A stretch of 39,841 nucleotides of DNA from Wenzhouxiangellaceae bacterium (GTDB lineage Bacteria > Pseudomonadota > Gammaproteobacteria > Xanthomonadales > Wenzhouxiangellaceae), in NCBI GenBank assembly GCA_028289455.1, contig JANQPN010000057.1, positions 1 to 39,841 of the forward strand, written 5' to 3'. Made by a program: the position numbers and the translations under genes. Under the pieces are notes generated by a model. That model was not told the DNA's origin, searched no databases, and was given only the letters and a program-made list of their open reading frames with translations. Below are positions 1 to 8,362 of the stretch, piece by piece (positions within the stretch are counted from its first letter, which is position 1; every line of letters begins with the position of its first letter).

Positions 1-104
1 TCCTGGGCATGCACCTGGCCGGCCAGCATGGATGCCAGCAGCAGTAGAACAATTAATGGGAAACGCAGAAATACATTGGCAGATTTTAGTGGTGGTTTAG
101 GCAT
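1..104 (-). CDS. Secreted protein, N-terminal fragment (cut by window edge)
   Basis: The visible 34 codons start at the ATG at 104 and read MPKPPLKSANVFLRFPLIVL, then a hydrophobic core ending in VHA-Q. This is a typical Sec signal peptide with an AxA-type cleavage site, so the product is exported. The rest of the gene lies outside the window. Its promoter and leader are nearly identical to those of the GEGW/Kelch gene that starts at 2099, so it may be a paralogue or a co-regulated gene. There is no clear Shine-Dalgarno; the start was chosen because it aligns exactly with the ATG of the downstream gene. Function unknown. Confidence 0.65.
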   Translation of the reverse strand, partial: MPKPPLKSANVFLRFPLIVLLLLASMLAGQVHAQ

Positions 105-136
105 AATACTCAAGTTGTACGACCATATTCGTAGCG

Positions 137-164
137 AGTATAACCGACCACCCTATTATTGCAA
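137..164 (-). promoter_or_regulatory. Sigma70-type promoter of the truncated secreted-protein gene
   Basis: On the minus strand, TTGCAA (159-164) and TATACT (137-142) are separated by 16 bp, which fits a -35/-10 pair. The start codon lies about 33 bp past the -10. The surrounding 65 bp is repeated with 9 mismatches in front of the next gene. Confidence 0.6.
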
Positions 165-281
165 GCAGGGAGAAATACCAACAGGTGCATTGGTTATAGC
201 CACAGCAGCCCATTGCTCTTGTCAATCCAGCTGCCGATTAAGTCGAGAAAAAGTGCTGGCAGATTTTACTTATCTGCACGA

Positions 282-2099
282 TCAGGGTTGCGAAAATTCC
301 AGCACCTGAACCGTATTGAGAATGTTCGCACGGCCCAGTTGTCCGCTGGCATTTCCCAGCAGCACAAACAACCTGTCTTCAAAAACCAGCCCACCGGCAT
401 TGGCCACCCCCTGAACCAGGGGTGCGGTTATTAACTGCCAGCTATCGGTTTCCGGATCGTATACCTCCGTAAAATTCAGTATGGTCTCCGGGAAAACGGT
501 ATCTGCACCTACGGCCAGAATCAACTGGCCACCGATGACAGCACTGACACCCTTGGCGCGTTCCAGATTGGTGCTGGGACCGGGACGTGTGGTACGTGTG
601 ACCGGATCAAAAATGGTTACCGTATTGGTCTGGCTGAATATCCCGCCACCGATTATCCATATTTCACCCTGGTACGCTACGACGGCAGCGTCTTCGCGGA
701 CAAACCCGTCAACAATAGGAATGACTTCCCACTGATCTTCTGCAGGTGAGTATTGGAATATGGTATTGCTGATATTGCCTCCGGCGACATATATATGCTC
801 ACCGATCACTATGGCGCCGCCATCAGAGCGTTCGCCTGGCATCGGTGTTAATACCCGCCATTGATTGGTTACCGGATCGTACTCCCAGGTATCGTCCCGA
901 CGGAACGCGCTGATAGTGGACGTCGCCATCCCACCGAAATGATAAAACTTCCCGTCAAACCCGACTGCAATCCCATTGTCTCTGGGATCCGGCAGATCAG
1001 CTAATTGAGTCCAGGTATTGGTCAGTGGCTGATAACGCCAGAACTCATTGACATCTGGGAAAAACTGACGAAATCCACCTGCCACATAAAACGCATCGCC
1101 CAAACGCGCAATGGCCGATTCGGTTAATGCAGGGCCGTTATCATTGTTGACTCTACTGCTGGTCAACTGATTAAGATCGCCCAGCGGAGCAAATTCGCAG
1201 TTTAAATTCTGCAAAGAACTCAGGCGTACCGGCCTTAATTGACCGCTGCCGAACTCAGTCAGGCTGGATTGATAAGTCAGTACTGCGTTATTGCAATCAG
1301 TAAAGACTATTCGAATTTCGCCCCAGTCTCTTCTATTGACGGTGTCCTGATCGAACGCACTGCCAAAATCCGTACCGTCGGCTATTCTGACATTGTCGAA
1401 CAGCGCCACGTTTCCATTCAGGTTACCGGTTGCGATTAACCAAACCTGTTGTCCCACATCGTTAAAAGTAAACCATGCCATCACCAGTACACCCGGAGCC
1501 ACTTCCTGTAAGAACCAGCCTTCCCCGTCATGGGAAAAATCCACCCAGGTACCGCTGACCCCCGGCTGGCCCGGCATCGGTTGCGGCAATTGGTTAGCCG
1601 GAACGCCGAATGGCAGACCCACAATGCCTGAAACCCGTCTGAATGGCCGGACTCCGTCACCATAGGCAGGCAGGCCTGCAAACATCATCGTGCCGCCGTT
1701 TTGATCTTCAAAGGCAAACTCAAAGCTTCCCCAGGGCGTTCTGACTACATCATCAGGATTAAACATGTCACCGAACCGGGCGCCGCTGGTGATATTGGCG
1801 TTATCAACAATGATGCGGTCATCTTCAATACGGCCGATACCGCCAAACCAGGCCTGGATGCCTGTATCGCTGTCCTGAGGCGTGAAGGTGAACCATATGA
1901 TCAGCGCGGTGGTGTCATTCAGCACTTCCACCAGCCAGCCTTCACCATCGCGTCCGGGGGTCAGGTAAGTGCCGCTGTGTGCAGCCTGAACCGACTGCTG
2001 AGCCTGTGCCGGTGTTGTTGCGAAACAAGCAAACAACGTGAAAATGAAAAGCGGAAGAAAAATAAACCGGCTGAAGCGGTAGTATGTATGTGGCAGCAT
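282..2099 (-). CDS. Secreted protein with two GEGW repeats and a Kelch beta-propeller
   Basis: A 605-residue exported protein of unknown function. A signal peptide (hydrophobic core LPLFIFTLFACF, cleavage near AQA-QQ) is followed by two tandem repeats of about 110 residues, each opening with GTY/GTW...DGEGW and containing WFTF...QAWF/QVWL and a later WG.....F/V. The C-terminal half (about 320-600) holds five or six Kelch-type blades, each with a GG or GM pair and a spaced Tyr/Trp (for example FYVAGG, FYHFGG, IYVAGG, IWIIGG). The GEGW repeat is common in secreted proteins of marine and Xanthomonas-like gammaproteobacteria. An upstream in-frame TTG (2108) exists, but the ATG at 2099 matches the start of the paralogously regulated gene at 104. 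A surface or periplasmic binding role is an inference. Confidence 0.8.
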   Translation of the reverse strand: MLPHTYYRFSRFIFLPLFIFTLFACFATTPAQAQQSVQAAHSGTYLTPGRDGEGWLVEVLNDTTALIIWFTFTPQDSDTGIQAWFGGIGRIEDDRIIVDNANITSGARFGDMFNPDDVVRTPWGSFEFAFEDQNGGTMMFAGLPAYGDGVRPFRRVSGIVGLPFGVPANQLPQPMPGQPGVSGTWVDFSHDGEGWFLQEVAPGVLVMAWFTFNDVGQQVWLIATGNLNGNVALFDNVRIADGTDFGSAFDQDTVNRRDWGEIRIVFTDCNNAVLTYQSSLTEFGSGQLRPVRLSSLQNLNCEFAPLGDLNQLTSSRVNNDNGPALTESAIARLGDAFYVAGGFRQFFPDVNEFWRYQPLTNTWTQLADLPDPRDNGIAVGFDGKFYHFGGMATSTISAFRRDDTWEYDPVTNQWRVLTPMPGERSDGGAIVIGEHIYVAGGNISNTIFQYSPAEDQWEVIPIVDGFVREDAAVVAYQGEIWIIGGGIFSQTNTVTIFDPVTRTTRPGPSTNLERAKGVSAVIGGQLILAVGADTVFPETILNFTEVYDPETDSWQLITAPLVQGVANAGGLVFEDRLFVLLGNASGQLGRANILNTVQVLEFSQP

Positions 2100-2131
2100 A
2101 ATACACAAGTCGTACGAATAAAGTCGTAGCG

Positions 2132-2159
2132 ATTATAACCGACCACTCTACTATTGCAA
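2132..2159 (-). promoter_or_regulatory. Sigma70-type promoter of the GEGW/Kelch gene
   Basis: On the minus strand, TTGCAA (2154-2159) and a consensus TATAAT (2132-2137) are separated by 16 bp. The whole leader 2097-2161 matches 102-166 without gaps at 56 of 65 positions. Confidence 0.7.
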
Positions 2160-2296
2160 GCCTCCCTGATTCTCCAGACATGGCTGGATGACATTCAACC
2201 GGGAAACGTCAGTCTGTTGCCTGTTTACAAATCAGTCCCTGATTTCAAGTGATACCCGTCCCTCAAAATCAACAGCCGGGCACAGTTAAACTGCTT

Positions 2297-3079
2297 TCAT
2301 TCAGCGGCAAACAGCTGGTTGAAATAAGCCGCCATCCGAATACCTCCCTGAGATAAACGCGTTCTGACGGTATCCCGGTGCTCAAATACATAATCCCAGT
2401 TCAGATCCCGATTTTCGGGGTAAACACCATCCCGTAATTGAGCACTTTCGGTAACCCACACAATCGGATCAGTAACGCTCCATTGCTCCACCAGCGCAGG
2501 CGTTAGCTTTGCTGACAGCCATTTTGTCATTTCACTGTATGACAGTTGCTCATGGTCAACCAGCTTGGTATCCCACACCGCATGGAGGTTGCTGACTTCG
2601 CCGAAAAAAGCCACCAGAAAATCATTGCCACCACGATCTGTACCATTGCCGACATGTAATGGCTGATGCAGATCACCAATGATGTGCACGGTGAACCGTA
2701 AGGCCAGCTGACGTTCTTCCAGACTGGCTCGAGGGTTTTTCAGCGTATTGGCAAACAGTTTAAGAGCAGTAATGGCATCACCTTCTGGTGGAGCGCCAAC
2801 CACTGAGTAATGTTGTCCTGCCGGAATGGTGACGTAATGGTATGGGCTGGCCTCACTACGCCAGAACGGTGCCGGGCTGGAGCGCATAAAATCTGACCAG
2901 GTGGATGCCTCGGCCAATGTCTCCACACCTAAAATGGCTTCAATGGCCTGCCTGGCCTCAGTGGAAAGATACTGTTGGGCAATCGCACCGGTTACCCGGT
3001 GTCCGGTTTTACCCCAGGCATATAATTCCATCGGGCCCAATACCAAACAGCACAATGCAATAACTGCAATTCGCATCAT
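2297..3079 (-). CDS. S1/P1 family nuclease, secreted
   Basis: 260 residues. A signal peptide ending at LYA is followed by W22 as the first mature residue, the N-terminal Trp that contributes its amine and carbonyl to the zinc site of S1/P1 nucleases. Other zinc-ligand signatures are visible: WGKTGH near the N-terminus, YHYV (about 80), HIIGDLHQPLH and HAVWDTKLVD. The family cleaves single-stranded DNA/RNA and 3'-nucleotides using three zinc ions; here it would act in the periplasm or outside the cell as a nutrient nuclease. Length fits the family. The gene starts 7 bp after the GFA-fold gene with GAGGG before ATGATG, so the two are probably co-transcribed. Confidence 0.9.
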   Translation of the reverse strand: MMRIAVIALCCLVLGPMELYAWGKTGHRVTGAIAQQYLSTEARQAIEAILGVETLAEASTWSDFMRSSPAPFWRSEASPYHYVTIPAGQHYSVVGAPPEGDAITALKLFANTLKNPRASLEERQLALRFTVHIIGDLHQPLHVGNGTDRGGNDFLVAFFGEVSNLHAVWDTKLVDHEQLSYSEMTKWLSAKLTPALVEQWSVTDPIVWVTESAQLRDGVYPENRDLNWDYVFEHRDTVRTRLSQGGIRMAAYFNQLFAAE

Positions 3080-3086
3080 TTTTCCC

Positions 3087-3572
3087 TCAATTACCTTTTA
3101 GTGCCTGGAGTCTCCGCTGGCTGTCTTCAGGCCAGAGTTTTCGGTAATCGTAGTAACCGGAGACAGCGGGGACATTATCCGGAATTTCGACCCAGGGCTG
3201 CTTGGATGCGGTATAAATATGTATATCAGGCGGCACCAGATAGGGATCATCCAGGCTGCCTACTCTGACAAAGCGCAGCTTATCGCCAGCCCCTGCATAA
3301 TTGCTCCAGACTGCTACATGACAGAGGCTGCAGCGGGAAAACTTCTGCCCTCTGCCACTGTTGGTGGGTGTATCAATCAGCTCCAGCTCGCCATGCAGTA
3401 ATTCAACCTGATGTGCTTCGATCATTGCATTCAATGCAAACGCCGAACCCGATTCACGCTGACACCAGTAGCAATGACAGCAATGCACGAACAACGGCCT
3501 GGCAGTCAATCTATATCGCACGGCACTACAGGCGCAGCCGCCTGTCAATTCATATTCGGTATATTCTGACAT
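3087..3572 (-). CDS. GFA/CENP-V fold zinc protein
   Basis: 161 residues from the ATG at 3572. GGCACSAVRY near the N-terminus, CCHCYWCQRESGSAF and a later CSLCHVAVWS give the CxC...CxxC...CxxC cysteine pattern of the glutathione-dependent formaldehyde-activating (GFA) family, which binds two zinc ions. Most members have unproven substrates, so only the fold is assigned. An upstream in-frame TTG at 3641 would add 23 residues, but these precede the conserved fold and AAGG lies too close to that TTG, so the ATG preceded by TGAG is preferred. It lies just upstream of the S1/P1 nuclease in the same direction. Confidence 0.85.
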   Translation of the reverse strand: MSEYTEYELTGGCACSAVRYRLTARPLFVHCCHCYWCQRESGSAFALNAMIEAHQVELLHGELELIDTPTNSGRGQKFSRCSLCHVAVWSNYAGAGDKLRFVRVGSLDDPYLVPPDIHIYTASKQPWVEIPDNVPAVSGYYDYRKLWPEDSQRRLQALKGN

Positions 3573-3698
3573 GACATTGCTCAGTGAATAATCGCCGTTA
3601 TTGTAATCGAAAAATCTGCTCAGCCAGTCTTGCTGATTCAAGCCTTTTTAATGCATCTTTTCGCTTCAGAAATATAGTTTGTTGCTCTACAGCAGTAA

Positions 3699-4307
3699 TC
3701 ATTCATCAGTTGATTGAGGCAGGCTGCCGACGTGTGTAGACAACCTGGTCAGCATGGCGCGTATATCTTTGGTGACATCCTCCATTTCTTTCTGGATGTC
3801 CGCCCAGGCTTTATCAGAGGCATCAGTCCGATTATCCGGTCTCCTGTCCTGCTGATCCAGCTGTATGTAGATTTTGCTGTCCACCGCAAACAGTTGTCTG
3901 AATATTATGTACAGCTGATTGCGGGAATCACTTTCGGGAAAGTAAAAGCTGGCCTTGGTGGCGGTGGCGCCCAAATCCGCATTGGCGCGTCTGGAAGTTT
4001 TTTCATAATCATCCAAATGCTCCTGAAGCGTGTCCAGATCCGGTTGGCCGTTAATAAAATCAAACATGAGAAACTCTGCTGATGCCCGGAAGTCCCACAA
4101 CACCAGGTTGGCATGATCAAGCACTTCCAGCTGTTTGGCTACAATTTCCTGATGCTGGCGTTTTGACTGATCTTCATCAATAGCGCTTTGCTTGGATTTT
4201 TCCAACAGATACGGACCAAGAAAGCCTGTCAATAAACCGGCTATCAGTGTCGTAATTACAGGGCTCTTTAAAAAAAGGTGGAAATTACTCGTTTCTTTTT
4301 CTGGCAT
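3699..4307 (-). CDS. Membrane-anchored coiled protein of unknown function
   Basis: 202 residues with one likely N-terminal membrane helix (SPVITTLIAGLLTGFLGPYLL, about 14-35), followed by a long charged, mostly helical region (EKSKQSAIDEDQSKRQHQEI and on) with no recognisable domain. A strong AGGAGGG lies 5 nt before the ATG at 4307, so the start is well supported. It stands alone between the NUDIX operon and the GFA gene. No known family recognised. Confidence 0.7.
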   Translation of the reverse strand: MPEKETSNFHLFLKSPVITTLIAGLLTGFLGPYLLEKSKQSAIDEDQSKRQHQEIVAKQLEVLDHANLVLWDFRASAEFLMFDFINGQPDLDTLQEHLDDYEKTSRRANADLGATATKASFYFPESDSRNQLYIIFRQLFAVDSKIYIQLDQQDRRPDNRTDASDKAWADIQKEMEDVTKDIRAMLTRLSTHVGSLPQSTDE

Positions 4308-4371
4308 CTTTCACCCTCCTATCAACCAAATGGATTTAACTCCGCTGCAGGGTACTTTTTTAGCCTGTTAA

Positions 4372-4394
4372 AAAGCATCACCCCAAGATGCTTT
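4372..4394 (-). terminator. Probable Rho-independent terminator after the NUDIX operon
   Basis: A perfect 8-bp inverted repeat, AAAGCATC/GATGCTTT, encloses a 7-nt loop. In the minus direction it runs into TTTTTAA. It lies about 145 bp past the stop of the NUDIX gene and before the start of the membrane protein. Confidence 0.5.
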
Positions 4395-4539
4395 ACCAAT
4401 TATTACCTAAATCAGGATACGGGTCTAAACCGGTGGTAATAATCAAACTCGAAATTAGGCCGGATTTGATTTGGCCGGATCGTGCTTGTACCCGGATTTG
4501 ACCAGGTCCAGGTAACTGTTTGATTGCATGTTATTGTTG

Positions 4540-5061
4540 TTAGAGAAGATCTATCTGATAGTCGAGCATATCATCGCCATCAAAAATATACCGAGCTGAA
4601 AATTGCTTACCGGCCAGCACCAACGGTAACCAGTATTTATCGTCCTCCCACATTTCCTCATAAGGGATGTCATTCAGACCAAACCACAACGGGATGGCTT
4701 CATCTGTTTCCGTGGGCGTGCCGGAAAAATCCTCACTGAGGTAGACATAACAATGCAGTGAATAACCATCGGTAAACTGAAACAGGTTTTCCCCGCAATA
4801 TCGCGGGTTCTGCGGTGTAATATGTAGTTCTTCCTGCACCTCCCGGACAGCACACTGCTCAATGGTTTCACCGGCTTCCTGGCGCCCACCGGGCCCGTTG
4901 ATTTTGCCGGCCCCCAAGCCGCGCTTTTTGCGGATCAGCAGTATTTTTCCGTCCCTGACCACAAACAGTAAGGTCGCCGGGTCCTTGGCCTGCCATGACT
5001 CCCAGCAAATGTCTTTCAATGTTTTCGGTGTGATTACGGTATCCTGCATGCCGTTACTCAT
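4540..5061 (-). CDS. MTH1/NUDT1-like NUDIX hydrolase
   Basis: 173 residues. The Nudix box is visible as GGRQEAGE...REVQEEL (about 58-80), giving G-x5-E-x7-RE-V-x-EE. KKRGLGAGKINGPGG before the box and MWEDDKYWLPL later match the substrate-pocket segments of human MTH1, where the Trp-x-Asp-Asp motif reads the 8-oxo base. This favours a sanitiser of oxidised purine nucleoside triphosphates over a general NUDIX enzyme. Ligand preference is inferred. The Gly usually found near the end of the Nudix box is His here. The start overlaps the stop of the PaiB-like gene by 8 bp, suggesting translational coupling. Confidence 0.85.
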   Translation of the reverse strand: MSNGMQDTVITPKTLKDICWESWQAKDPATLLFVVRDGKILLIRKKRGLGAGKINGPGGRQEAGETIEQCAVREVQEELHITPQNPRYCGENLFQFTDGYSLHCYVYLSEDFSGTPTETDEAIPLWFGLNDIPYEEMWEDDKYWLPLVLAGKQFSARYIFDGDDMLDYQIDLL

Positions 5062-5650
5062 TCAAAGTATGGACTGAACGCTCAATTGCCTGTGCAAGCT
5101 GCACCGAACCGCGGCTTTTGAGTTGCCGGATAATTTCCAGTTGGTCCTGCTTCGGCCGATTCTGACTAAGCTTATACTTGCACTGGATATTCGTGATTTG
5201 AATGTCTATCCCCACGATAGCCTGCAACATGGTTTTACGGTACTCGGGCTGCCATGGTTGTTCAAATGTTTCTTCATATTGATTGGACAACTCATCAACC
5301 ACCTCTTGCAGGCGCTGCGGCTGTTCAAACACAGTACAAATGCCGTATACGTGCGCAGCCTGGTAATCCCAGGTAGGAACGCTGGCTGTGCTGTACCAGG
5401 AAGGTGAAATGTAATCATGTGGTCCCTGCAGCGTAACCAGCACTTCCTGATTTTCAATAGTCTGCCACTGGGGATTATTTCGTGCCATGTGCCCAACGAG
5501 GCTGCAATTATCATCGCTGAGTAAAAACGGCATATGGGTAACCAGCGGCCTGCCGTCCACGCAGGAAACCAGTTGTCCAAAACCGTTGGCGCGAATATAG
5601 GCAAGCATTTCATTACGGTCGGTAATTTCAAATTGTGATGGAATATACAT
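5054..5650 (-). CDS. paiB: PaiB family FMN-binding protein
   Basis: 198 residues, beginning MYIPSQFEI from the ATG at 5650. It matches the PaiB family throughout: VTHMPFLL, GHMARNNPQW, GPHDYISPSWY, VPTWDYQAAHVYG, and the C-terminal KLSQNRP segment. PaiB proteins have a split-barrel flavin-binding fold; in Bacillus PaiB is linked to repression of sporulation and protease genes, but a direct regulatory role is not certain here. A longer reading from 5704 would add 18 residues that run into the upstream gene. AGGA lies 12 nt upstream of the ATG. It sits 13 bp after the GNAT gene and overlaps the NUDIX gene. Confidence 0.85.
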   Translation of the reverse strand: MYIPSQFEITDRNEMLAYIRANGFGQLVSCVDGRPLVTHMPFLLSDDNCSLVGHMARNNPQWQTIENQEVLVTLQGPHDYISPSWYSTASVPTWDYQAAHVYGICTVFEQPQRLQEVVDELSNQYEETFEQPWQPEYRKTMLQAIVGIDIQITNIQCKYKLSQNRPKQDQLEIIRQLKSRGSVQLAQAIERSVHTLNE

Positions 5651-5663
5651 AGCGAATATTTTC

Positions 5664-6179
5664 CTACACCTGGTTGAATGCAGAATGGTAGGCAATAACT
5701 CCACTGGCGCCGGACAAAGATCCCGGGATCAGCTCTTTCGCCATAAATACCTCATCAGGGACTTCATATTCAGACTTTATTGAGAATCCCACAGACGGCT
5801 TAAATCCGAACTTTGGGTAAAACGCCGGATGCCCCAACACCACCACTGCTTTATAGCCTGCCTCGATACAGGCCAGCAGGCCGGTGTCTACCAGTTGCGA
5901 GCCTATCCCGGATTTTTGCCATTCGGGTGACACCGCCATCGGTGCCAACCCGGCAATGCTTATTCCTGCAGGGTTTTCGGTGAGTGTCACCGGCGTGAAT
6001 AAAATATGTCCGATAACCTGCTTATTCTGTTCCGCCACTAATGATACATAGTGTTCGGCTTTACTCCGCAATGTATCAATCAGATCGGCTTCATTCTGTT
6101 GGCCAAATGCAGCTATGGTGAGATCACGAACAGCATTAATATCTTTGTTTGTTTCTTCGCGGATAATGATCATCGGCAA
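5664..6179 (-). CDS. GNAT family N-acetyltransferase (YhbS-like)
   Basis: 171 residues. The acetyl-CoA-binding motif appears as LAPMAVSPEWQKSGIGSQLVDTGL, in which Q-K-S-G-I-G-S is the Q/R-x-x-G-x-G/A loop. VVVLGHPAFYPKFGFKP is the hallmark of YhbS-like acetyltransferases. Acceptor substrate unknown. It is first in a three-gene unit with PaiB and an MTH1-like NUDIX hydrolase. Although Bacillus PaiA, the partner of PaiB, is also a GNAT protein, this one resembles YhbS more than PaiA. Confidence 0.85.
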   Translation of the reverse strand: MPMIIIREETNKDINAVRDLTIAAFGQQNEADLIDTLRSKAEHYVSLVAEQNKQVIGHILFTPVTLTENPAGISIAGLAPMAVSPEWQKSGIGSQLVDTGLLACIEAGYKAVVVLGHPAFYPKFGFKPSVGFSIKSEYEVPDEVFMAKELIPGSLSGASGVIAYHSAFNQV

Positions 6180-6253
6180 AGTGTACCAGCGACCTGTATC
6201 ACTTCACCATCGACACTGTGTTGTAACTAATCAGCAGCAGCTATAAAACGATT

Positions 6254-8335
6254 TTACAGATCCAGAATCAATCGTCCGTCTGAGCCCTGTTGCGCACTGG
6301 GTACGCTGCAGCAAACCAGCACCTCACCCTGTGCAGGCTCTACAACCGGTGCTTCTGTATAGTCGACGTCCCCTGAAACGATAGCGGTTGAACAACTTTG
6401 ACAAATGCCGGAGCGGCAGCTGTACAGCGGCTGCAAACCCTCTGATTCAGCCAGCTCCAGCAAGCTGCCGCGGGAGGGATCCCACATCGTTTCAATGCCT
6501 GAACGGGCAAACTCCACAGCTACAGGTCCGCGGTCTTCAGCCACTGGCGTTGTTTTGTTTTCAGCCGCTTTGCTTAATGCCGTGGCAGAGCCAAAAAACT
6601 CATAATGAATGCGTTCATCGGCAATATTCAGTGAGCGAATCCCGTGATACATGGATTCAATAAACGCCTGGGGTCCACACAGATAATAGTCATAATCATC
6701 CAACGGCAGCAGAGTTTTCAGTAACTCGACATCCACGTGGCCACGGCTATCGTAGTCAATGCCGGCAACATCCTCGGGTAACGGCCGGCTGTAGCGATAA
6801 TGGACTTTCAGGCAGGGCCAATGTTCTGCCTGCTGCCGGACGGCACCGGCAAATGCGTGCTGGCGTGAGTGCCGCGCGCCATGAATAAACCATACCTGCC
6901 GGTTACACCCGCATCCGTCACTATTGCCGGCCAGTTGCTCCAGCATACTGATCATCGGGGTAATGCCAACTCCGCCGCTGATTAACACTATCGGCCGGCT
7001 GCTGGATTTATCCAACGTGAACTTGCCGCGTGGCGAAAGCGCACGAATGGTGGTTCCTAAGCTGACCTGTTCGTGAAAATAACCTGAAGACTGGCCAGGT
7101 GGCAGATCCGGCTGTGCAGGTGGCTCCTGCTTGATAGTTAATCGATAATATTGCCCATTGGGTGCATTCGATATGGTGTAGGTTCTATATATGGTTGCAT
7201 CGCTGCCCTGCGGCTGAATAGCGATGGGCAAGAACTGTCCGGCAGTGTGACAGTGAATTTTTTCATTGCCTTCAGGCACCAGATAGAAAGATCGAATGTT
7301 GTCACTTTCCTGTTCGATTCTATCTACCCTAAAATCTTTATAAACATTGCCATCAGTCAGTTCGGCAATTTTTTCGGCCACTTCTTCCCATGAACCTGTT
7401 TGTTCCAGGCTTGGTGAATACTCCAGGAAATCCCACCGTACCGGCATGGCATTTTCAATCAGCAGGCCTTCATCCAGGGTAAAGCGAACCAGCTGCTGGG
7501 CACCATCAAAAGCCTGAATTTCCTGATTGTCCCAGATAATTTCTGCATGACAGGTCAGATACAGCAAATCACCGTTTCCAAAGTCGATAAACAATAGGCC
7601 GGCACGAGGGTTCATCTGGATATTACCCAGCGTGTTGAAATGATTGTTGCCGCTGTAATCAGGAAAGGTAAACGTGCGCTGGTCTTCAACTCTGACAAAA
7701 CCCGGTTTACCGCCACGATGAGAAACATCTGCGCCGTGACTGGTTTTATCCGGGTTTTCAGAATAGTAGCTGGCGATATAAAAATTATCAGCCCCGCTGA
7801 TAATGTCACTGCTGCGCTGATCCAGCCGGGTAAAACGCTGAACCGGCCGTTGCTCACCGATATTGTCGATTTCTGGTTGCAACTGATAGTCGCGAGCCTG
7901 GATATATTGAGGGCAGTTTCCGAATGTTTGAGTAACGCTCAGGCCGATTGCACCGTTTATCAGGCTGCTGATTTTTCCGCTCATCCTGTTGCGCCGCCGG
8001 CTGTGATACTCAATACCCAGCAGGCCTATTTCAACCCCTTCTGACAGATTTTCGTTCAACGGATCACCATAAATCGGCCTGGCACTGATGTTCAGTGACT
8101 GCTGATCCGGTGAGTTAATAAAGCCGGGGCGTCCTACCAGCACCGATGCCCATGGCCGACCGGCCTGATCAATCGTACCGGCAAACAGCAGGGGCAGCTG
8201 CGCATAGAAAGATTGATGCTGTTCCGGCAGATGGTCACGGATAAACCGCTGCCCAATATTTTCCGCTTGTTCCCGAACACCTTTACGGGATTGAAGTTCA
8301 CGCTCACCCTGGTGAAATGGAGAATCCACAGCCAT
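6254..8335 (-). CDS. PNPOx-like / ferredoxin-reductase / 2Fe-2S fusion oxidoreductase
   Basis: 693 residues in three parts. Residues 1 to about 330 are a pyridoxamine-phosphate-oxidase-like FMN barrel (FAGTIDQAGRPWASVLVGRPGF, later GNIQMNPRAGLLFIDF). Residues about 340-590 are a ferredoxin-NADP-reductase module with RTYTIS for FAD and ISGGVGITPMISML for NAD(P). The C-terminus is a plant-type 2Fe-2S domain with C640-x4-C645-x2-C648 and C675. This domain order is known in bacterial fusion reductases, whose substrates are mostly uncharacterised. GAGGTG lies 4 nt before the ATG at 8335. The gene follows the VOC gene by 27 bp and probably shares its promoter, opposite a LysR gene. Confidence 0.9.
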   Translation of the reverse strand: MAVDSPFHQGERELQSRKGVREQAENIGQRFIRDHLPEQHQSFYAQLPLLFAGTIDQAGRPWASVLVGRPGFINSPDQQSLNISARPIYGDPLNENLSEGVEIGLLGIEYHSRRRNRMSGKISSLINGAIGLSVTQTFGNCPQYIQARDYQLQPEIDNIGEQRPVQRFTRLDQRSSDIISGADNFYIASYYSENPDKTSHGADVSHRGGKPGFVRVEDQRTFTFPDYSGNNHFNTLGNIQMNPRAGLLFIDFGNGDLLYLTCHAEIIWDNQEIQAFDGAQQLVRFTLDEGLLIENAMPVRWDFLEYSPSLEQTGSWEEVAEKIAELTDGNVYKDFRVDRIEQESDNIRSFYLVPEGNEKIHCHTAGQFLPIAIQPQGSDATIYRTYTISNAPNGQYYRLTIKQEPPAQPDLPPGQSSGYFHEQVSLGTTIRALSPRGKFTLDKSSSRPIVLISGGVGITPMISMLEQLAGNSDGCGCNRQVWFIHGARHSRQHAFAGAVRQQAEHWPCLKVHYRYSRPLPEDVAGIDYDSRGHVDVELLKTLLPLDDYDYYLCGPQAFIESMYHGIRSLNIADERIHYEFFGSATALSKAAENKTTPVAEDRGPVAVEFARSGIETMWDPSRGSLLELAESEGLQPLYSCRSGICQSCSTAIVSGDVDYTEAPVVEPAQGEVLVCCSVPSAQQGSDGRLILDL

Positions 8336-8362
8336 GCTGCACCTCGTTATATGGTCTTGTTA

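Noticed and set aside
4441..4500. Three CCGGAT repeats at 4460, 4475 and 4492 in the gap after the NUDIX gene
   Set aside because: Spacing is irregular (15 and 17 bp) and the copies are short; chance or weak binding site cannot be separated.
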